Origin: Candidatus Nitrotoga sp. AM1P
Lineage (GTDB): Bacteria; Pseudomonadota; Gammaproteobacteria; Burkholderiales; Gallionellaceae
Reading direction: 5' to 3'
DNA length: 64,000 nucleotides
Assembly (NCBI RefSeq): GCF_013168275.1
Contig: NZ_AP019547.1
Coordinates: 2,944,304 to 3,008,303 of the forward strand
A program made the position numbers and the translations under genes. Shown here one piece after another: positions 45,220 to 54,956 of the stretch; position 1 is the stretch's first letter; each line of letters starts with the position of its first letter. Under the pieces are notes generated by a model. That model ran no database searches and was not told the origin of the DNA. It saw only the letters and a program-made list of their open reading frames with translations.

Positions 45220-48200
45220 TACATTCCGCCGATTGCGTTGTGGATGTGCCCGAGAAGGTCGATGTCGGTGTAGGGTTTGGTCATGTATACGCTAACCCCT
45301 GCGAGCTCGGCTTGTTTACGATGTTTATCCATGGAGCGCGAGGTGATCATGATCACCGGCAACTTGCGGGTGTCGGCGCGTGCGCGCAGGTGCGAGGTGA
45401 ATTCGAGTCCGTTCATGTTAGGCATTTCAAGATCAGTGAGTATCACTCCGGGTGTAAAATTCTTCAGGAGGGTGATCGCTTCTAATCCATCTTTCGCTGC
45501 TTTCACGTTATATCCTGCGTCGCTTACAAGTTGCACTAATGATTTGCGCACGCTAAGGGAATCGTCCACAACAAGAATGCCACCTCGCGCCGATGCCACC
45601 GGATCCTCTGAAGTCATGGAAGGTGCGGCTTCTATTAGTTGTGGCGTGGGAAGGCGCAGCAATTCGGCTAAATTGAGTAGCGGCGCGACGGTGCCGTCAC
45701 CCAGTATCGCGATACCGCCCACGCCATTAATTTTCTTTACGTACCGGCCTGGATCCTTGAGGATTAGGTCACGACCGTCAACGATGCGGTCGACCAGCAC
45801 CGCATGAATATCAAGGTCGACGTGCACAAGCAATACGGACTTCGAATTCATGATTTCTGATGTCATCACGCCGCTGTCATAGCCGATCAGTGCACTCAGG
45901 ACCTTTACCGGATAGGTACGTTTTTGATAGCGCAGGTTTATTTCGCTGCCGATTGATATGAATTCTCCTGCGGCAGGCGGTAACGCTTGGTCCAGCGCGT
46001 AGCTTGGTACCGCAAAAACTTGGTCGGAAGATTCTATTAATAATGCGTGCTGAGCGACGAGTGACGCTTGGAAGCGTAGTAGGAATTCACAGCCTTTCCC
46101 GAACTCGGATCGTACTTCGACCATTCCCTTCATGACGAGAAGTCGGTCGCGTACTACATCAAGCCCGACACCCCGTCCCGATATTTCATTCGTGCGTTCT
46201 CGTGTTGAAAAGCCAGGAAGTAGAATGAAGCGTGACAATTCTTCATCAGAGATATCCTGACTGGCCTGTATCAGGCCACGCTCGATCGCCTTGTGTCGGA
46301 TCGCGCTGTAGTCGAGTCCGTGCCCGTCGTCCCTGCAACGCACAGTGACCGTCTGGCCGCGTCGCGAAAACACAAGATGAATAGTGGACACCTCTGGCTT
46401 TCCAGCATGCATACGTTCATCGGGTGTCTCAATGCCATGATCGATGGCATTTCGCAGTATATGCAGCAGCGGATCGACGAGGTTATTCAGCATATCTCCG
46501 TCGATCAGAATATCTTCCCCTTCGATTATCAGCTTTGCTTTTTTTCCTGTTTGCTGCGAAGTCTGGCGGATGTTGCGGTGCAGGCGAGGGGCGAGGCTTC
46601 CCACTGGGCTCATGCGAGTGGTCATGGCCATGTATTGAAGTTCGCGCTGTACTCGCTGCGTTTGTTGAAGCACGGCGCCCATCTGTGCCACGTCTTCTTC
46701 AATGCGCCGACTGAACTCACGTGTGTCGGCCGCTTCTTCTGTCAGCGCGCGGGTGTTGCTCTGAAGCTCGGAGTACTGTTCCATTTCCAGTGCATCAAAT
46801 ATTTGATCACCGTGAGATGTTTGCGTGTCGCGCAGGTTCGCGAAGCCGCGAATGTCAACCAAGTGCTCAAGATCAAAAATACGTTGCTGTACTTTGAGGC
46901 TCTGACGTAATAAACCGTTAGCGCGTTGTTGAGCCTGCTTTACTTGCTCGGTAAGCTGTCCAATTTTTACAGATAGTTCGCCAGTGAGCCGAAAGAGTTC
47001 GTCCATCGTTGTAACTGGGACACGTATTGTTGGCGCGACAGGTATTTGGTTAGTTATATTACTGGACAGAGCAGTTTCTTCATCCCTGAAGGTTTCAGTC
47101 AGTACTTGGGACGGTGCGTTGTGGGGGGCGGCGTCAATTAAAGCTGGAAGCGTCGCATCGAGATCTGTATTTTCAGCCTGAATCGGGGGTGTCGTGTCGA
47201 GATTGGTGGTTTCTGTTTGAATCGCAAACGTTGCATCAAAATCAGTAATTTCAGTTGATGTTAGGAGCGACGCGTCGAGAGCGGCAAGCGCTGGCAGTTC
47301 GGCATTGATTTCATCCTCAATATTTCCTGAGTGAATCCGGCTCGCCCAATCTAGAACAGACTGCAGTATTTTTTTCGCTTGAGTCTGTGTGGGGGCATCC
47401 TCAATGCCGAGCAGGGAGCCTATCATTTGTTCCAGGCACGCTGCTGCGTCGAGTAGTGCATTGGTAAGCGCCAACGGCGGGCGTATCCGGTTCTGCTCAA
47501 ACCATTCGAGGATGTCCTCTGTGTGGTGTCCGAGTGTTGCGATGCCCCGGATGCCGACGATGTTTGCCGAACCTTTCAACGAATGCGCAATGCGCTTTGC
47601 TGCGGCCATATCATCGTTCGTGGCTTCGCCGCCCACAATATTGCGGATGTAGGCGGAAAATTCGGCGGCCTGTGTTGGCGCTTCTTGCAGCAGCGCCTCG
47701 TACACGCCTCGATCCACGTCGGACGGTAGGGCAAGAGAGATGTCTTCATCAGTCGCCACGCGTGGGCGTTCCAGCTCTTCGGCCTCTGCTTCGGCGCGTA
47801 AATACGCCGCTAACACGGGCTCGGCGGTGAGTTCGGTAATGAGTTTAAGGTTGTGCTCGGCATCCACGGGTGCCGGACAGGGGGGCTGGGAAAAGTGCTC
47901 TGCCAAGTGCTCAGCGGATTCGAAGCTCGTAATGTCAGCAAGGTAAGCGACCACAAGATCCGGCCACAGATCGAAGAAGGCTTGTGCCGCGCCGCGTTCT
48001 TCGGCTTGAAGTCCTACAGTGACCACCAGGCACTCCTGCACCTGAGTGCAACAGGACTCCAAGCCGCGCAGCCCGAGCATTCCGCAGGTTGATGCTGTGC
48101 GTTCAATTTGACTTACATATAGATCGAGTGCGTCGCCGAAAGCGGGATCCACTGGGGTAACCGAACAGATCGTTGCGATCCAACCGGCAAGGTCGGCGCG

Positions 48201-48251
48201 CACCTCTTCGATTTCGGTTAGTAGCGCTTCGATGAAATCGCTCATTTGCAT
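45219..48251 (-). CDS. chpA: Hybrid chemosensory histidine kinase, ChpA/CheA-like, with C-terminal receiver
   Basis: A 1010-residue cytoplasmic kinase for type IV pilus control. The N-terminal region (1-150) resembles an Hpt domain without the His. A true Hpt follows, with phospho-acceptor His223 in AHSLKGSANIVG. A variable linker carries a 13-residue repeat (336-374). Then come the dimerisation domain (about 410-550), a kinase core with N-box LRNAIDHGIET (599-609) and G box GRGVGLDVV (692-700), a CheW-like P5 domain, and a receiver (891-1010) with Asp940 in ILTDLEMPN. It has fewer Hpt domains than Pseudomonas ChpA. It follows pilJ on the same strand. Confidence 0.9.
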   Translation of the reverse strand: MQMSDFIEALLTEIEEVRADLAGWIATICSVTPVDPAFGDALDLYVSQIERTASTCGMLGLRGLESCCTQVQECLVVTVGLQAEERGAAQAFFDLWPDLVVAYLADITSFESAEHLAEHFSQPPCPAPVDAEHNLKLITELTAEPVLAAYLRAEAEAEELERPRVATDEDISLALPSDVDRGVYEALLQEAPTQAAEFSAYIRNIVGGEATNDDMAAAKRIAHSLKGSANIVGIRGIATLGHHTEDILEWFEQNRIRPPLALTNALLDAAACLEQMIGSLLGIEDAPTQTQAKKILQSVLDWASRIHSGNIEDEINAELPALAALDASLLTSTEITDFDATFAIQTETTNLDTTPPIQAENTDLDATLPALIDAAPHNAPSQVLTETFRDEETALSSNITNQIPVAPTIRVPVTTMDELFRLTGELSVKIGQLTEQVKQAQQRANGLLRQSLKVQQRIFDLEHLVDIRGFANLRDTQTSHGDQIFDALEMEQYSELQSNTRALTEEAADTREFSRRIEEDVAQMGAVLQQTQRVQRELQYMAMTTRMSPVGSLAPRLHRNIRQTSQQTGKKAKLIIEGEDILIDGDMLNNLVDPLLHILRNAIDHGIETPDERMHAGKPEVSTIHLVFSRRGQTVTVRCRDDGHGLDYSAIRHKAIERGLIQASQDISDEELSRFILLPGFSTRERTNEISGRGVGLDVVRDRLLVMKGMVEVRSEFGKGCEFLLRFQASLVAQHALLIESSDQVFAVPSYALDQALPPAAGEFISIGSEINLRYQKRTYPVKVLSALIGYDSGVMTSEIMNSKSVLLVHVDLDIHAVLVDRIVDGRDLILKDPGRYVKKINGVGGIAILGDGTVAPLLNLAELLRLPTPQLIEAAPSMTSEDPVASARGGILVVDDSLSVRKSLVQLVSDAGYNVKAAKDGLEAITLLKNFTPGVILTDLEMPNMNGLEFTSHLRARADTRKLPVIMITSRSMDKHRKQAELAGVSVYMTKPYTDIDLLGHIHNAIGGM
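47130..47246 (-). repeat. 39-bp tandem repeat inside the chpA-like gene
   Basis: Three units coding TDFDATFAIQTET, TNLDTTPPIQAEN and TDLDATLPALIDA in the linker between Hpt and kinase domains. The units have diverged. Confidence 0.7.
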
Positions 48252-48309
48252 TGTCTATCATCCTCAGGTCGAAGCACGGCGGCACCATTGTGCCGCCGTC
48301 ATTGCAGGC

Positions 48310-50628
48310 TTAAACAACCGCCTGGAGCTTGGGCATGGCGCTCGTACGCTCGGGCATGACCGACAAACCAAGAGTTTGTGCGCTCGGTAGTTTGAATACG
48401 CCCACCGTTTTTACCAATTGCTCAGCGGATCGAGAGAGCAGGTTGGTTTCGGCCGTCTGGGTTGTAATCTGTTCTCCGGTCTTCTCCGCACTGCGGCCAA
48501 TATCCTCAACTCTGTTTTGCAGAATTTCTGCACTCTTGATTTGTACTTCCAGGCTGACGGCAATCTGCAGCACTAAATCCACCAAATTATCGGTTGCCTT
48601 CTGTGTTTCTGCCATTTGAACGCCGGCTTTTTCAGCGAACTCGGTTCCTTGTACTACTTGAGAGATCGTTTTGTTCACTGTATTGATAGTGTCGTTCGTT
48701 TCGATTTGAATGTTATTTACCAACGTGCCAATTTGTGCGGTGGCGTTGCGAGAGGATTCGGCAAGGCGTTGTACTTCTTCGGCCACCACCGCGAAACCGC
48801 GGCCTGCATCGCCGGCGACTGCGGCCTGTACGCTCGCGTTCAACGCAAGTACATGTGTACGTTCCGCGATTGTATTGATCAAATTTACGATGCCGCTGAT
48901 TTCCTGCGAACGCTCGCCAAGACGCTTAATTCGTTTTTCGGTTTCGGCAATCATTTCACGGATTGAGCTCATGCCCTTCATTGTTCCAGTCACGGCATTG
49001 AGCGCAGAGAGGGTTGAACGGGTCGCATCGCCGGATGCAATATGGGATTTTGCGGTGAGCTGTGCCACATTGTTCATAGCTTCGGTTGAAGTGGCGAGCT
49101 CGCGGATCATTTCCTCGACGCCTTTTCGTTCTACTGCAGCTGTCGCTTGCACTTGATCTGCCTGTCCTTTCAATTTGACCGAGGAATTTTCCACTTGGCC
49201 GGCGATTTGCATGACTCGGTAAAGCACTTTACTCGTCTCTTCCGTGTGCTGATTTACGGCATCAGACACCGTACCCACAATGTCTTGCGTGACGGGCGCC
49301 TTGACCGTGAGGTTTTTCTCTGAGAGCTTCTGCATTGTTTGCAGAAGCGAGATCACCGAATCATTGAGTGCTTCGGTTTCCGCCTCAGCCTTGCGTTGCG
49401 CAGCCATACGTTCTTCCAGCAGTTGATTAACCGTCCGTCCCAAATCGCCGACTTCGTCTTTTGCCTCGATCGAGCCGAGCGCTGTGTTATCTCCGCCACG
49501 CACTTTTTCGACCGATAGCTGTAATAAACGCACTGTGTCGGTGACATTTCGTGTGATCAGCAAGGCGAGAAGCGCTGCAAATATGATAAAGGCGAGTACC
49601 ACGCCCGATAGTATTAATGAACGTTTGAGCAGGTTTGCAACCTTGAGCTGCAACTCGTCGTTCAGCGCCACCATCGCGATATCAATTAATTTGAATTGAT
49701 CGTTGATACTGGCAGTGAACTGCTTGACATACTCTGCGGAACTGAACTGAAGCCGCTGCGCATTGCTGATTTCTGCGGCGGCCAGACCGGCAAGGTGTTG
49801 GATTTGTTCTTCAGCGATTTGATCTTTGCCTGCAATCTTGTTCTTAATTCGCGCTTCCTCGATCTGTGCTTTACCTAACTGATTAGTCGCTTGATTGGTT
49901 TTGGCGGTCAAGGCCGAGATTAAAGTTGCCATCGTTGCGCGGTCGGCCAAGGTGAGTGTTTCTTTGTCTAGCTCGGCACCGGATTGCTGAGCGATGACTA
50001 AGTGCTCGGCTTCCGCGAGTCGGGCGGCGCCAAACGCTCGCACCTGCCCTAATGTCTCAGCGACTTGCGGTAGATCTGCCAGTGTGGCCCGGATCAGGAA
50101 GTGCGTCGCAGCATCTGATTCGAATGAGAGCTTGTAATGATCCATAAGAAGATCAAGCAGGGTCAATTCGGTAGCGACCAGTGCAGAGTGATCAGCAAAT
50201 GATTTGCGCGCGTCTGCGCGTTGACTCGCGGTCTCGGATGCGATTCGTGTCCAATCGGTTTTTACTTTTTCCCATGCTTCGGTCTGTTTGGCATTGTTAT
50301 TATCTTTCATGTAGGGGTCGAAGGTGCTGATCGCCCGGGCAACCTCCGTCTCTTTAGCGGCGCGATCTGCAACTACGGAGGCATTTCCGCCGATGAAGGC
50401 GGCGGCCAAGCCGCGATGCTGTTGAGTATTCTGGATTACCTTGAGCAGCTTTGCTGCGGGGTCAATTCCGCTCGCCTCGAGCTTGGCGGTCTGAATGGCG
50501 GCGGTAGTCTGCGTCAAGAACAGGTAGGCAGGCACTCCGGCAGCGGGTAGCGCGACGGCCCCCAGGAGCAAGAACTTCTGCCACAGCTTCATCCGGGTAA
50601 GGAAGGTAATTGTCAGCCTGCTTTTCAT
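48310..50628 (-). CDS. pilJ: Type IV pilus chemoreceptor PilJ-like
   Basis: A 772-residue receptor with an N-terminal helix (about 18-37), a periplasmic region with PilJ-type helical bundle (NTQQHRGLAAAFIGGN, QQSGAELDKETL), a second helix (about 341-362), HAMP, and a cytoplasmic signalling domain. The tip sequence RTHVLALNASVQAAVAGDAG is the pilus-type variant of the usual receptor hairpin. It probably senses surface contact or pilus retraction, as in Pseudomonas. Its operon position is between pilI and the ChpA-like kinase. Confidence 0.92.
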   Translation of the reverse strand: MKSRLTITFLTRMKLWQKFLLLGAVALPAAGVPAYLFLTQTTAAIQTAKLEASGIDPAAKLLKVIQNTQQHRGLAAAFIGGNASVVADRAAKETEVARAISTFDPYMKDNNNAKQTEAWEKVKTDWTRIASETASQRADARKSFADHSALVATELTLLDLLMDHYKLSFESDAATHFLIRATLADLPQVAETLGQVRAFGAARLAEAEHLVIAQQSGAELDKETLTLADRATMATLISALTAKTNQATNQLGKAQIEEARIKNKIAGKDQIAEEQIQHLAGLAAAEISNAQRLQFSSAEYVKQFTASINDQFKLIDIAMVALNDELQLKVANLLKRSLILSGVVLAFIIFAALLALLITRNVTDTVRLLQLSVEKVRGGDNTALGSIEAKDEVGDLGRTVNQLLEERMAAQRKAEAETEALNDSVISLLQTMQKLSEKNLTVKAPVTQDIVGTVSDAVNQHTEETSKVLYRVMQIAGQVENSSVKLKGQADQVQATAAVERKGVEEMIRELATSTEAMNNVAQLTAKSHIASGDATRSTLSALNAVTGTMKGMSSIREMIAETEKRIKRLGERSQEISGIVNLINTIAERTHVLALNASVQAAVAGDAGRGFAVVAEEVQRLAESSRNATAQIGTLVNNIQIETNDTINTVNKTISQVVQGTEFAEKAGVQMAETQKATDNLVDLVLQIAVSLEVQIKSAEILQNRVEDIGRSAEKTGEQITTQTAETNLLSRSAEQLVKTVGVFKLPSAQTLGLSVMPERTSAMPKLQAVV

Positions 50629-50668
50629 TTTGTTTCTCCAGTCGGGTCGTAAGTTGGGGGCGGGTACG

Positions 50669-51226
50669 TCAGCCAGAAATTCTGTGCGCCATCATTTCGA
50701 AGAAGCGGACATGATCGAGCTCCAGCCACACCTGTTCTTCTTCTGCATAAGCGTTCGATATGTAGTCGCGAATTGACTCTGGGAACGCTGGAAGCGAGGT
50801 TCGATTCGAGGCACCGAAACGCTTGCGGTTCGGAATACCGTTAACCACGATAGCTGCGATTGCATCACCGCGACCAAGCACGAGGAGCATTGTTTTCGAT
50901 TTCGTGTTGCATGCACCGCCGATGAGCGACGCTAAATCAAACACTGGTACAAGATTGCCATGAAGGTTCACTAGGCCAAATAACCAGCGGCCAGTGTTCG
51001 GAAGGCGAAAAACAGGCGGCATTTCTGAAATTTCGTTTACTTGCGCGTGTGGAACCAGAAACTTAATGTTCGCGACTTCAAAACCTATCCATTCCTGAGC
51101 TGCGGCGAGGGGAGCACCGTACCGTCGAGGGAGCCCGATGGTCATGAGTGCTCCTGCCGTGCGTGCCGGGTGTAATGCGACGCTCGGCGCTAGCAGCGAA
51201 TCAGCAGAGTTGATTTCGTTTTGCAT
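50669..51226 (-). CDS. pilI: CheW-type coupling protein PilI
   Basis: A 185-residue protein: an N-terminal extension (about 1-40) and a CheW domain with FEVANIKFLVPHAQVNEISE and FGLVNLHGNLVPVFDLASLI. It joins PilJ receptors to the kinase. It lies 40 bases upstream of pilJ, after pilH. Confidence 0.88.
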   Translation of the reverse strand: MQNEINSADSLLAPSVALHPARTAGALMTIGLPRRYGAPLAAAQEWIGFEVANIKFLVPHAQVNEISEMPPVFRLPNTGRWLFGLVNLHGNLVPVFDLASLIGGACNTKSKTMLLVLGRGDAIAAIVVNGIPNRKRFGASNRTSLPAFPESIRDYISNAYAEEEQVWLELDHVRFFEMMAHRISG

Positions 51227-51283
51227 GGCTGTCTGGTACAGAATGGATCAACAAGGAGACATTCCAATGTGGGAGCGGGGTTG

Positions 51284-51646
51284 TCATAATGTGTTGATGA
51301 GCCTGGCAATATCATCGGATGTATAGGGTTTAACGACATATCCGCTTCCGCCTTGCATTTGTCCCCACATCTTGTCTGCTTTCTGGTCTTTGCTTGTCAC
51401 AAATACGACCGGGATGTCTTTGGTCGCGGGGTCTTTTTTCAAAGCGCGGGTAGCGGCAAAGCCATCCATATCTGGCATGTTTACGTCCATGAAAATCAGA
51501 TCCGGCTTTTCGGATTTGGTCTTCTCGATCGCTTCCTTGCCGTTGGCGGCGGTGACGACAAAGCGGCCTGTGCCGATTACGATTGTTTGAATATTGACAA
51601 GATCAGTATAAGAATCGTCGACGCAAAGAACTTTCTTGATTGTCAT
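51284..51646 (-). CDS. pilH: Single-domain response regulator PilH-like
   Basis: A 120-residue receiver domain with acidic CVDDSY start, phospho-acceptor Asp in IFMDVNMPDMDGF, Thr/Ser in FVTSKDQ and Lys in VVKPYTSDDI. PilH opposes PilG in pilus motor control in the known Chp system; the assignment rests on its order in the operon and on the PilH-like GSGYVVKPYT ending. Confidence 0.85.
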   Translation of the reverse strand: MTIKKVLCVDDSYTDLVNIQTIVIGTGRFVVTAANGKEAIEKTKSEKPDLIFMDVNMPDMDGFAATRALKKDPATKDIPVVFVTSKDQKADKMWGQMQGGSGYVVKPYTSDDIARLINTL

Positions 51647-51694
51647 AATTGCTACTCCTTGTAATGGGTTTGAGTAAAATATAATGCGGTCCGG

Positions 51695-52642
51695 TCAAGC
51701 ATGCGTGGACAGGTACTTGCTGATTACTTCGAAAAGGCGGTTTTCGTTGACCGGTTTTGTGAGGTACGTATCGCAACCAGACATAGTGGCTCGGATCTTG
51801 TCGAAAGTTGAACCTTTACTTGAAAGCATCACCACCGCAGTTTTTGCAGCACCTTTTTTAGACTTGATAAGTTTGCAAACCTGATAGCCATTGATTCCTG
51901 GCATCACGACATCGAGAAAGACACAGGTGTAGTGTTTGGTACCGGTGAGTCCAACTGCCTGTTCCCCTGTTTCGGCGTAATCGACATTGAAACCAAATGG
52001 CGCGAGCTTGACGCGCATGAATTCACGCACAGTCATATTGTCGTCGCAAACTAAAACCCAGTTAAATGGGCGATCCGGCGAGGACACGGGCGCAATGTTA
52101 TTCGTCAGACTGTGATTTACTGAGGTTAACTTCCGCGCCGCTGTATCTAATATTTGTGGGGGAGCTATCGAGGGCACCGATGGTCGCGGGGCTGGTATTG
52201 CGATCATCGGTTGGGTTTTTTCGTAGGGTACTGCTATACGAATTGCAGGCTCTAGTTGGAGCGCTTGGCTGGGTGTGTTAATTCCTACTGCGAGATCGAA
52301 TGCTTTGAACAGTTTTGTCCATTGCAAGGGTCGTGACAAAGTTGTGCACGCAATACCATGATCGGTGTCGCCAATCAGGATTGCAGGCCGAGTGCTTATG
52401 GCATTTTTTTGACGAAAATCCGCTATCGCACTTGTGTCTTCTGCATCAACGAGAAAAACGTCCGGTGCTGAATCCATCGTTGAATCCATTGTCGGCATAA
52501 ACTCGACAAATTTAGGCGCGCGGCGTGCGGATAAACTGAAAATGCTCTTCAAGATAATCCGTTCGGTCTGGCTAAAGCCGTGGATATCTATGGTGTATTG
52601 AGATTTCGCCGGGGACGTAGTTGTGAATGTTTCGATCATCAT
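51695..52642 (-). CDS. PilG-like response regulator with long N-terminal domain
   Basis: A 315-residue protein. The C-terminal receiver (about 195-312) has LVCDDNMTVREFM, phospho-acceptor Asp in VFLDVVMPGINGY and Lys in LTKPVN. The N-terminal 190 residues include a degenerate receiver-like stretch (VFLVDAEDTSAIADF, then SRPLQWTKLFKAFDL) with no complete acidic pocket, and a Pro-rich linker. Ordinary PilG is only a receiver. Its start overlaps the kinase gene stop by four bases (ATGA), so the kinase and regulator are translationally coupled. Confidence 0.8.
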   Translation of the reverse strand: MMIETFTTTSPAKSQYTIDIHGFSQTERIILKSIFSLSARRAPKFVEFMPTMDSTMDSAPDVFLVDAEDTSAIADFRQKNAISTRPAILIGDTDHGIACTTLSRPLQWTKLFKAFDLAVGINTPSQALQLEPAIRIAVPYEKTQPMIAIPAPRPSVPSIAPPQILDTAARKLTSVNHSLTNNIAPVSSPDRPFNWVLVCDDNMTVREFMRVKLAPFGFNVDYAETGEQAVGLTGTKHYTCVFLDVVMPGINGYQVCKLIKSKKGAAKTAVVMLSSKGSTFDKIRATMSGCDTYLTKPVNENRLFEVISKYLSTHA

Positions 52643-54405
52643 AGATTTCCGATCAAACCGGAGGAAATGACGTACTCAACGACTGCGTCGGCGCTTTCAA
52701 AGCGTGCTGCGGCCGATTTGGCCATCATGCGGTTCAGGATGGGTTGAAAGCGTTCGAGACCCACGGGCAATATGGGTACCGGGAGATTGACGTGTTGGTA
52801 AAGAATCGCCTGCACGGAGCTTCCCTTATATGGCGGCCGTCCCGTCAACATTTCGTAAAACATGGCTCCCATGCTATATAGGTCCGTCCGCTCATCGACG
52901 GGTAGACCCAATGCCTGCTCGGGCGCAAGATATGACGGTGAACCCATAATTTCACCGGGGCGGGCAGGTAGCTTGCTGACATCGGAATGCTCGGCAATTC
53001 CGAAATCGGCGAGTGCGAGTGAGCCGTCCCTGCGGATCATTACATTGTCGGGTTTCATATCGCAATGAATGATGCCCAGTGCGTGGATCGCGGAGAGTCC
53101 GCCCATTATCTGCAGCAACGAGGCGATTGCGACTTGCGGTGTAGGATGCTCTGAGATAAGGCACCGTAAATCCCCGCCGGGAAAAAACTCCATAGAGATA
53201 TAAGCGTGGGTTGAAGTGAAGCCCTGTTGATAGATGCGTGCGACGTTAGGATGATCAATCTGTGAGATAAGTGCGAACTCATGTAAAAAACGCTGCAATG
53301 TATCGTCACTGTCAATGTCGATAGCTGCTGTCGGAACAAGTTTTAGAACTTGTTGGGTATGCGTGGTGAGATTTTCTGCGAGAAAAACCTCAGACATTCC
53401 ACCATGTCCCAGCTTGCGCAGTAAGCGAAAGTCTTCCACTTCGATCGGCTGATCTTGAGGAGTCGTCTCAAGCGTGCTTCCGGCGCTCGAATAATGGTTT
53501 TGCATCAAGTCGGTTTGCTCTCGTGCCAATTCGAATATTGCCGTATTTACAGTTACAGATTGACCGAGCTTCTCGTAGAAAGCGCTATCACTAGAAGGGC
53601 TTGCAGTGCGTGGATTGAGTCCTATGACTTCTATGGCTTGAATTTGTACCGTTTTTCCCTTCATTGCTACCGTGTTGCCACGGCCAAGCTGAAAACGGCC
53701 TCCGGCTATACTTGCGCAGGAGCGGCTCGTCGCTATGCTCCAACCAAGAACCTTGGTCATCATTTGCAGGCGAGCAGCGATGTTTACCGTATCGCCGATT
53801 ATGGTGGTTTCGATTACGGTGCCACCGCCCATCTGGCATATCATCACTTCGCCCGAATGTATGCCGATACCGACTGCAAACTGCGGAAATTTCCGTTCTG
53901 GGAAGCGCTGCGCGATCCAATCACGGAAGGAATCGGCGGCGAGCACTATCAGGAGTGCTACTTTAAGTGCGCGCTCGGCGTGATCATCCGGTTGTTCTGC
54001 TCTTGGCTCAAACATTGCTACCATTCCATCGCCGAGGAATCGTACTACCCATCCACACTGCTGACGCACTGGCTCATAAACTCGTTCAAAAAATGTATTC
54101 AAAAATTCAACTACTTCCCCGGCATGAAGTTGGTCGGCGAACATAGTAAAGTTACGAATATCGACGAAGAGCACTGAGCCATTTACTGTGCTCTGGGCCG
54201 CAGGAATTACAACACTGCCGCTGGGTAGCTTACTATGGCGCAATTTGGTATTGGTGCACTCATTAGCTTGGTATCGCAACGAATTATCGCGGGTCGGGGC
54301 ATATTCGGTGATATCTCCGGCTATTAATTTGTGCATGATTTCAGCCTGCTTCAAATGCCCGGAAACGGGCAATGTGATACGGCTTATCTCTGATGATGTA
54401 ATCAT
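52639..54405 (-). CDS. Fused class III nucleotide cyclase and Ser/Thr protein kinase
   Basis: A 588-residue soluble protein, first gene of the operon. The N-terminal half (about 70-265) is a class III cyclase domain: metal-binding Asp82 in VLFVDIRNFT and Asp126 in FLGDGMVAMF, and GDTVNIAARLQ near 204-214. The C-terminal half (about 326-585) is a Hanks-type kinase: glycine loop GHGGMSEVF (333-341), Lys355, catalytic loop HCDMKPDN (Asp449, Lys451, Asn454), DFG at 467-469, and APE in YLAPEQ. All core catalytic residues are present. It is divergent from a PP2C and FHA gene pair. Substrates are probably pilus or chemosensory proteins, by context only. Confidence 0.9.
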   Translation of the reverse strand: MITSSEISRITLPVSGHLKQAEIMHKLIAGDITEYAPTRDNSLRYQANECTNTKLRHSKLPSGSVVIPAAQSTVNGSVLFVDIRNFTMFADQLHAGEVVEFLNTFFERVYEPVRQQCGWVVRFLGDGMVAMFEPRAEQPDDHAERALKVALLIVLAADSFRDWIAQRFPERKFPQFAVGIGIHSGEVMICQMGGGTVIETTIIGDTVNIAARLQMMTKVLGWSIATSRSCASIAGGRFQLGRGNTVAMKGKTVQIQAIEVIGLNPRTASPSSDSAFYEKLGQSVTVNTAIFELAREQTDLMQNHYSSAGSTLETTPQDQPIEVEDFRLLRKLGHGGMSEVFLAENLTTHTQQVLKLVPTAAIDIDSDDTLQRFLHEFALISQIDHPNVARIYQQGFTSTHAYISMEFFPGGDLRCLISEHPTPQVAIASLLQIMGGLSAIHALGIIHCDMKPDNVMIRRDGSLALADFGIAEHSDVSKLPARPGEIMGSPSYLAPEQALGLPVDERTDLYSMGAMFYEMLTGRPPYKGSSVQAILYQHVNLPVPILPVGLERFQPILNRMMAKSAAARFESADAVVEYVISSGLIGNL

Positions 54406-54614
54406 TTGTCCACACCGAAATATAAAATCCTGTGGATAGAGAAAAGCTCAAATTTTTTGATAACTGGATTCATGGCTTGCATTTTTAAGCTTGGATGATC
54501 AGGGCAATGCTGCTTCGATTTGCCTTATGCGCGCAAGGCACAATTAGCCGCTGCTATTTAAAATAGCGGATGACTTTTGGAAAACTTTAGCTCGACTTTG
54601 TATTTTTTACGCTC

Positions 54615-54800
54615 TATGTGATTCGGAGTAGGTAACCTTCGATAAATGCAAAATGAACAAAAAATAAGATGAGCAAAAAAATAGCGTGCTAAAAATCCAT
54701 TCGTCTTAGATCTGTTAACAGATGGGCAGATTTATTTTTCTGCGAGAGGTGAAAGTTGATTACCCACTCTGATCACACATAGAGCTTTTTTCTATTTTAT
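54615..54800. repeat. Intergenic repeat, copy A
   Basis: Matches 63683-63845 along most of its length. Shared stretches include GAAAGTTGATTACCCACTCT, GCTAAAAAT and CATAGAGC or TATAGAGC. It lies in the 550-base gap between the divergent kinase and phosphatase genes, in the same direction relative to the downstream gene as copy B. The centre (about 54700-54735) is rearranged. Confidence 0.75.
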
Positions 54801-54956
54801 TTGTTGGGTGTGCAGTAACATGCTGTTACGTTGACCCTGCGTAGAGGTTCGTCAATATTCCAATTCACCACGGGTACGCGTGTGCTGTAAAAAATGTTAC
54901 GCTAAAAAATGGTAATCTGGAAAACTAGAGTTTTGAATGTATAGAGATGCCCAAAT

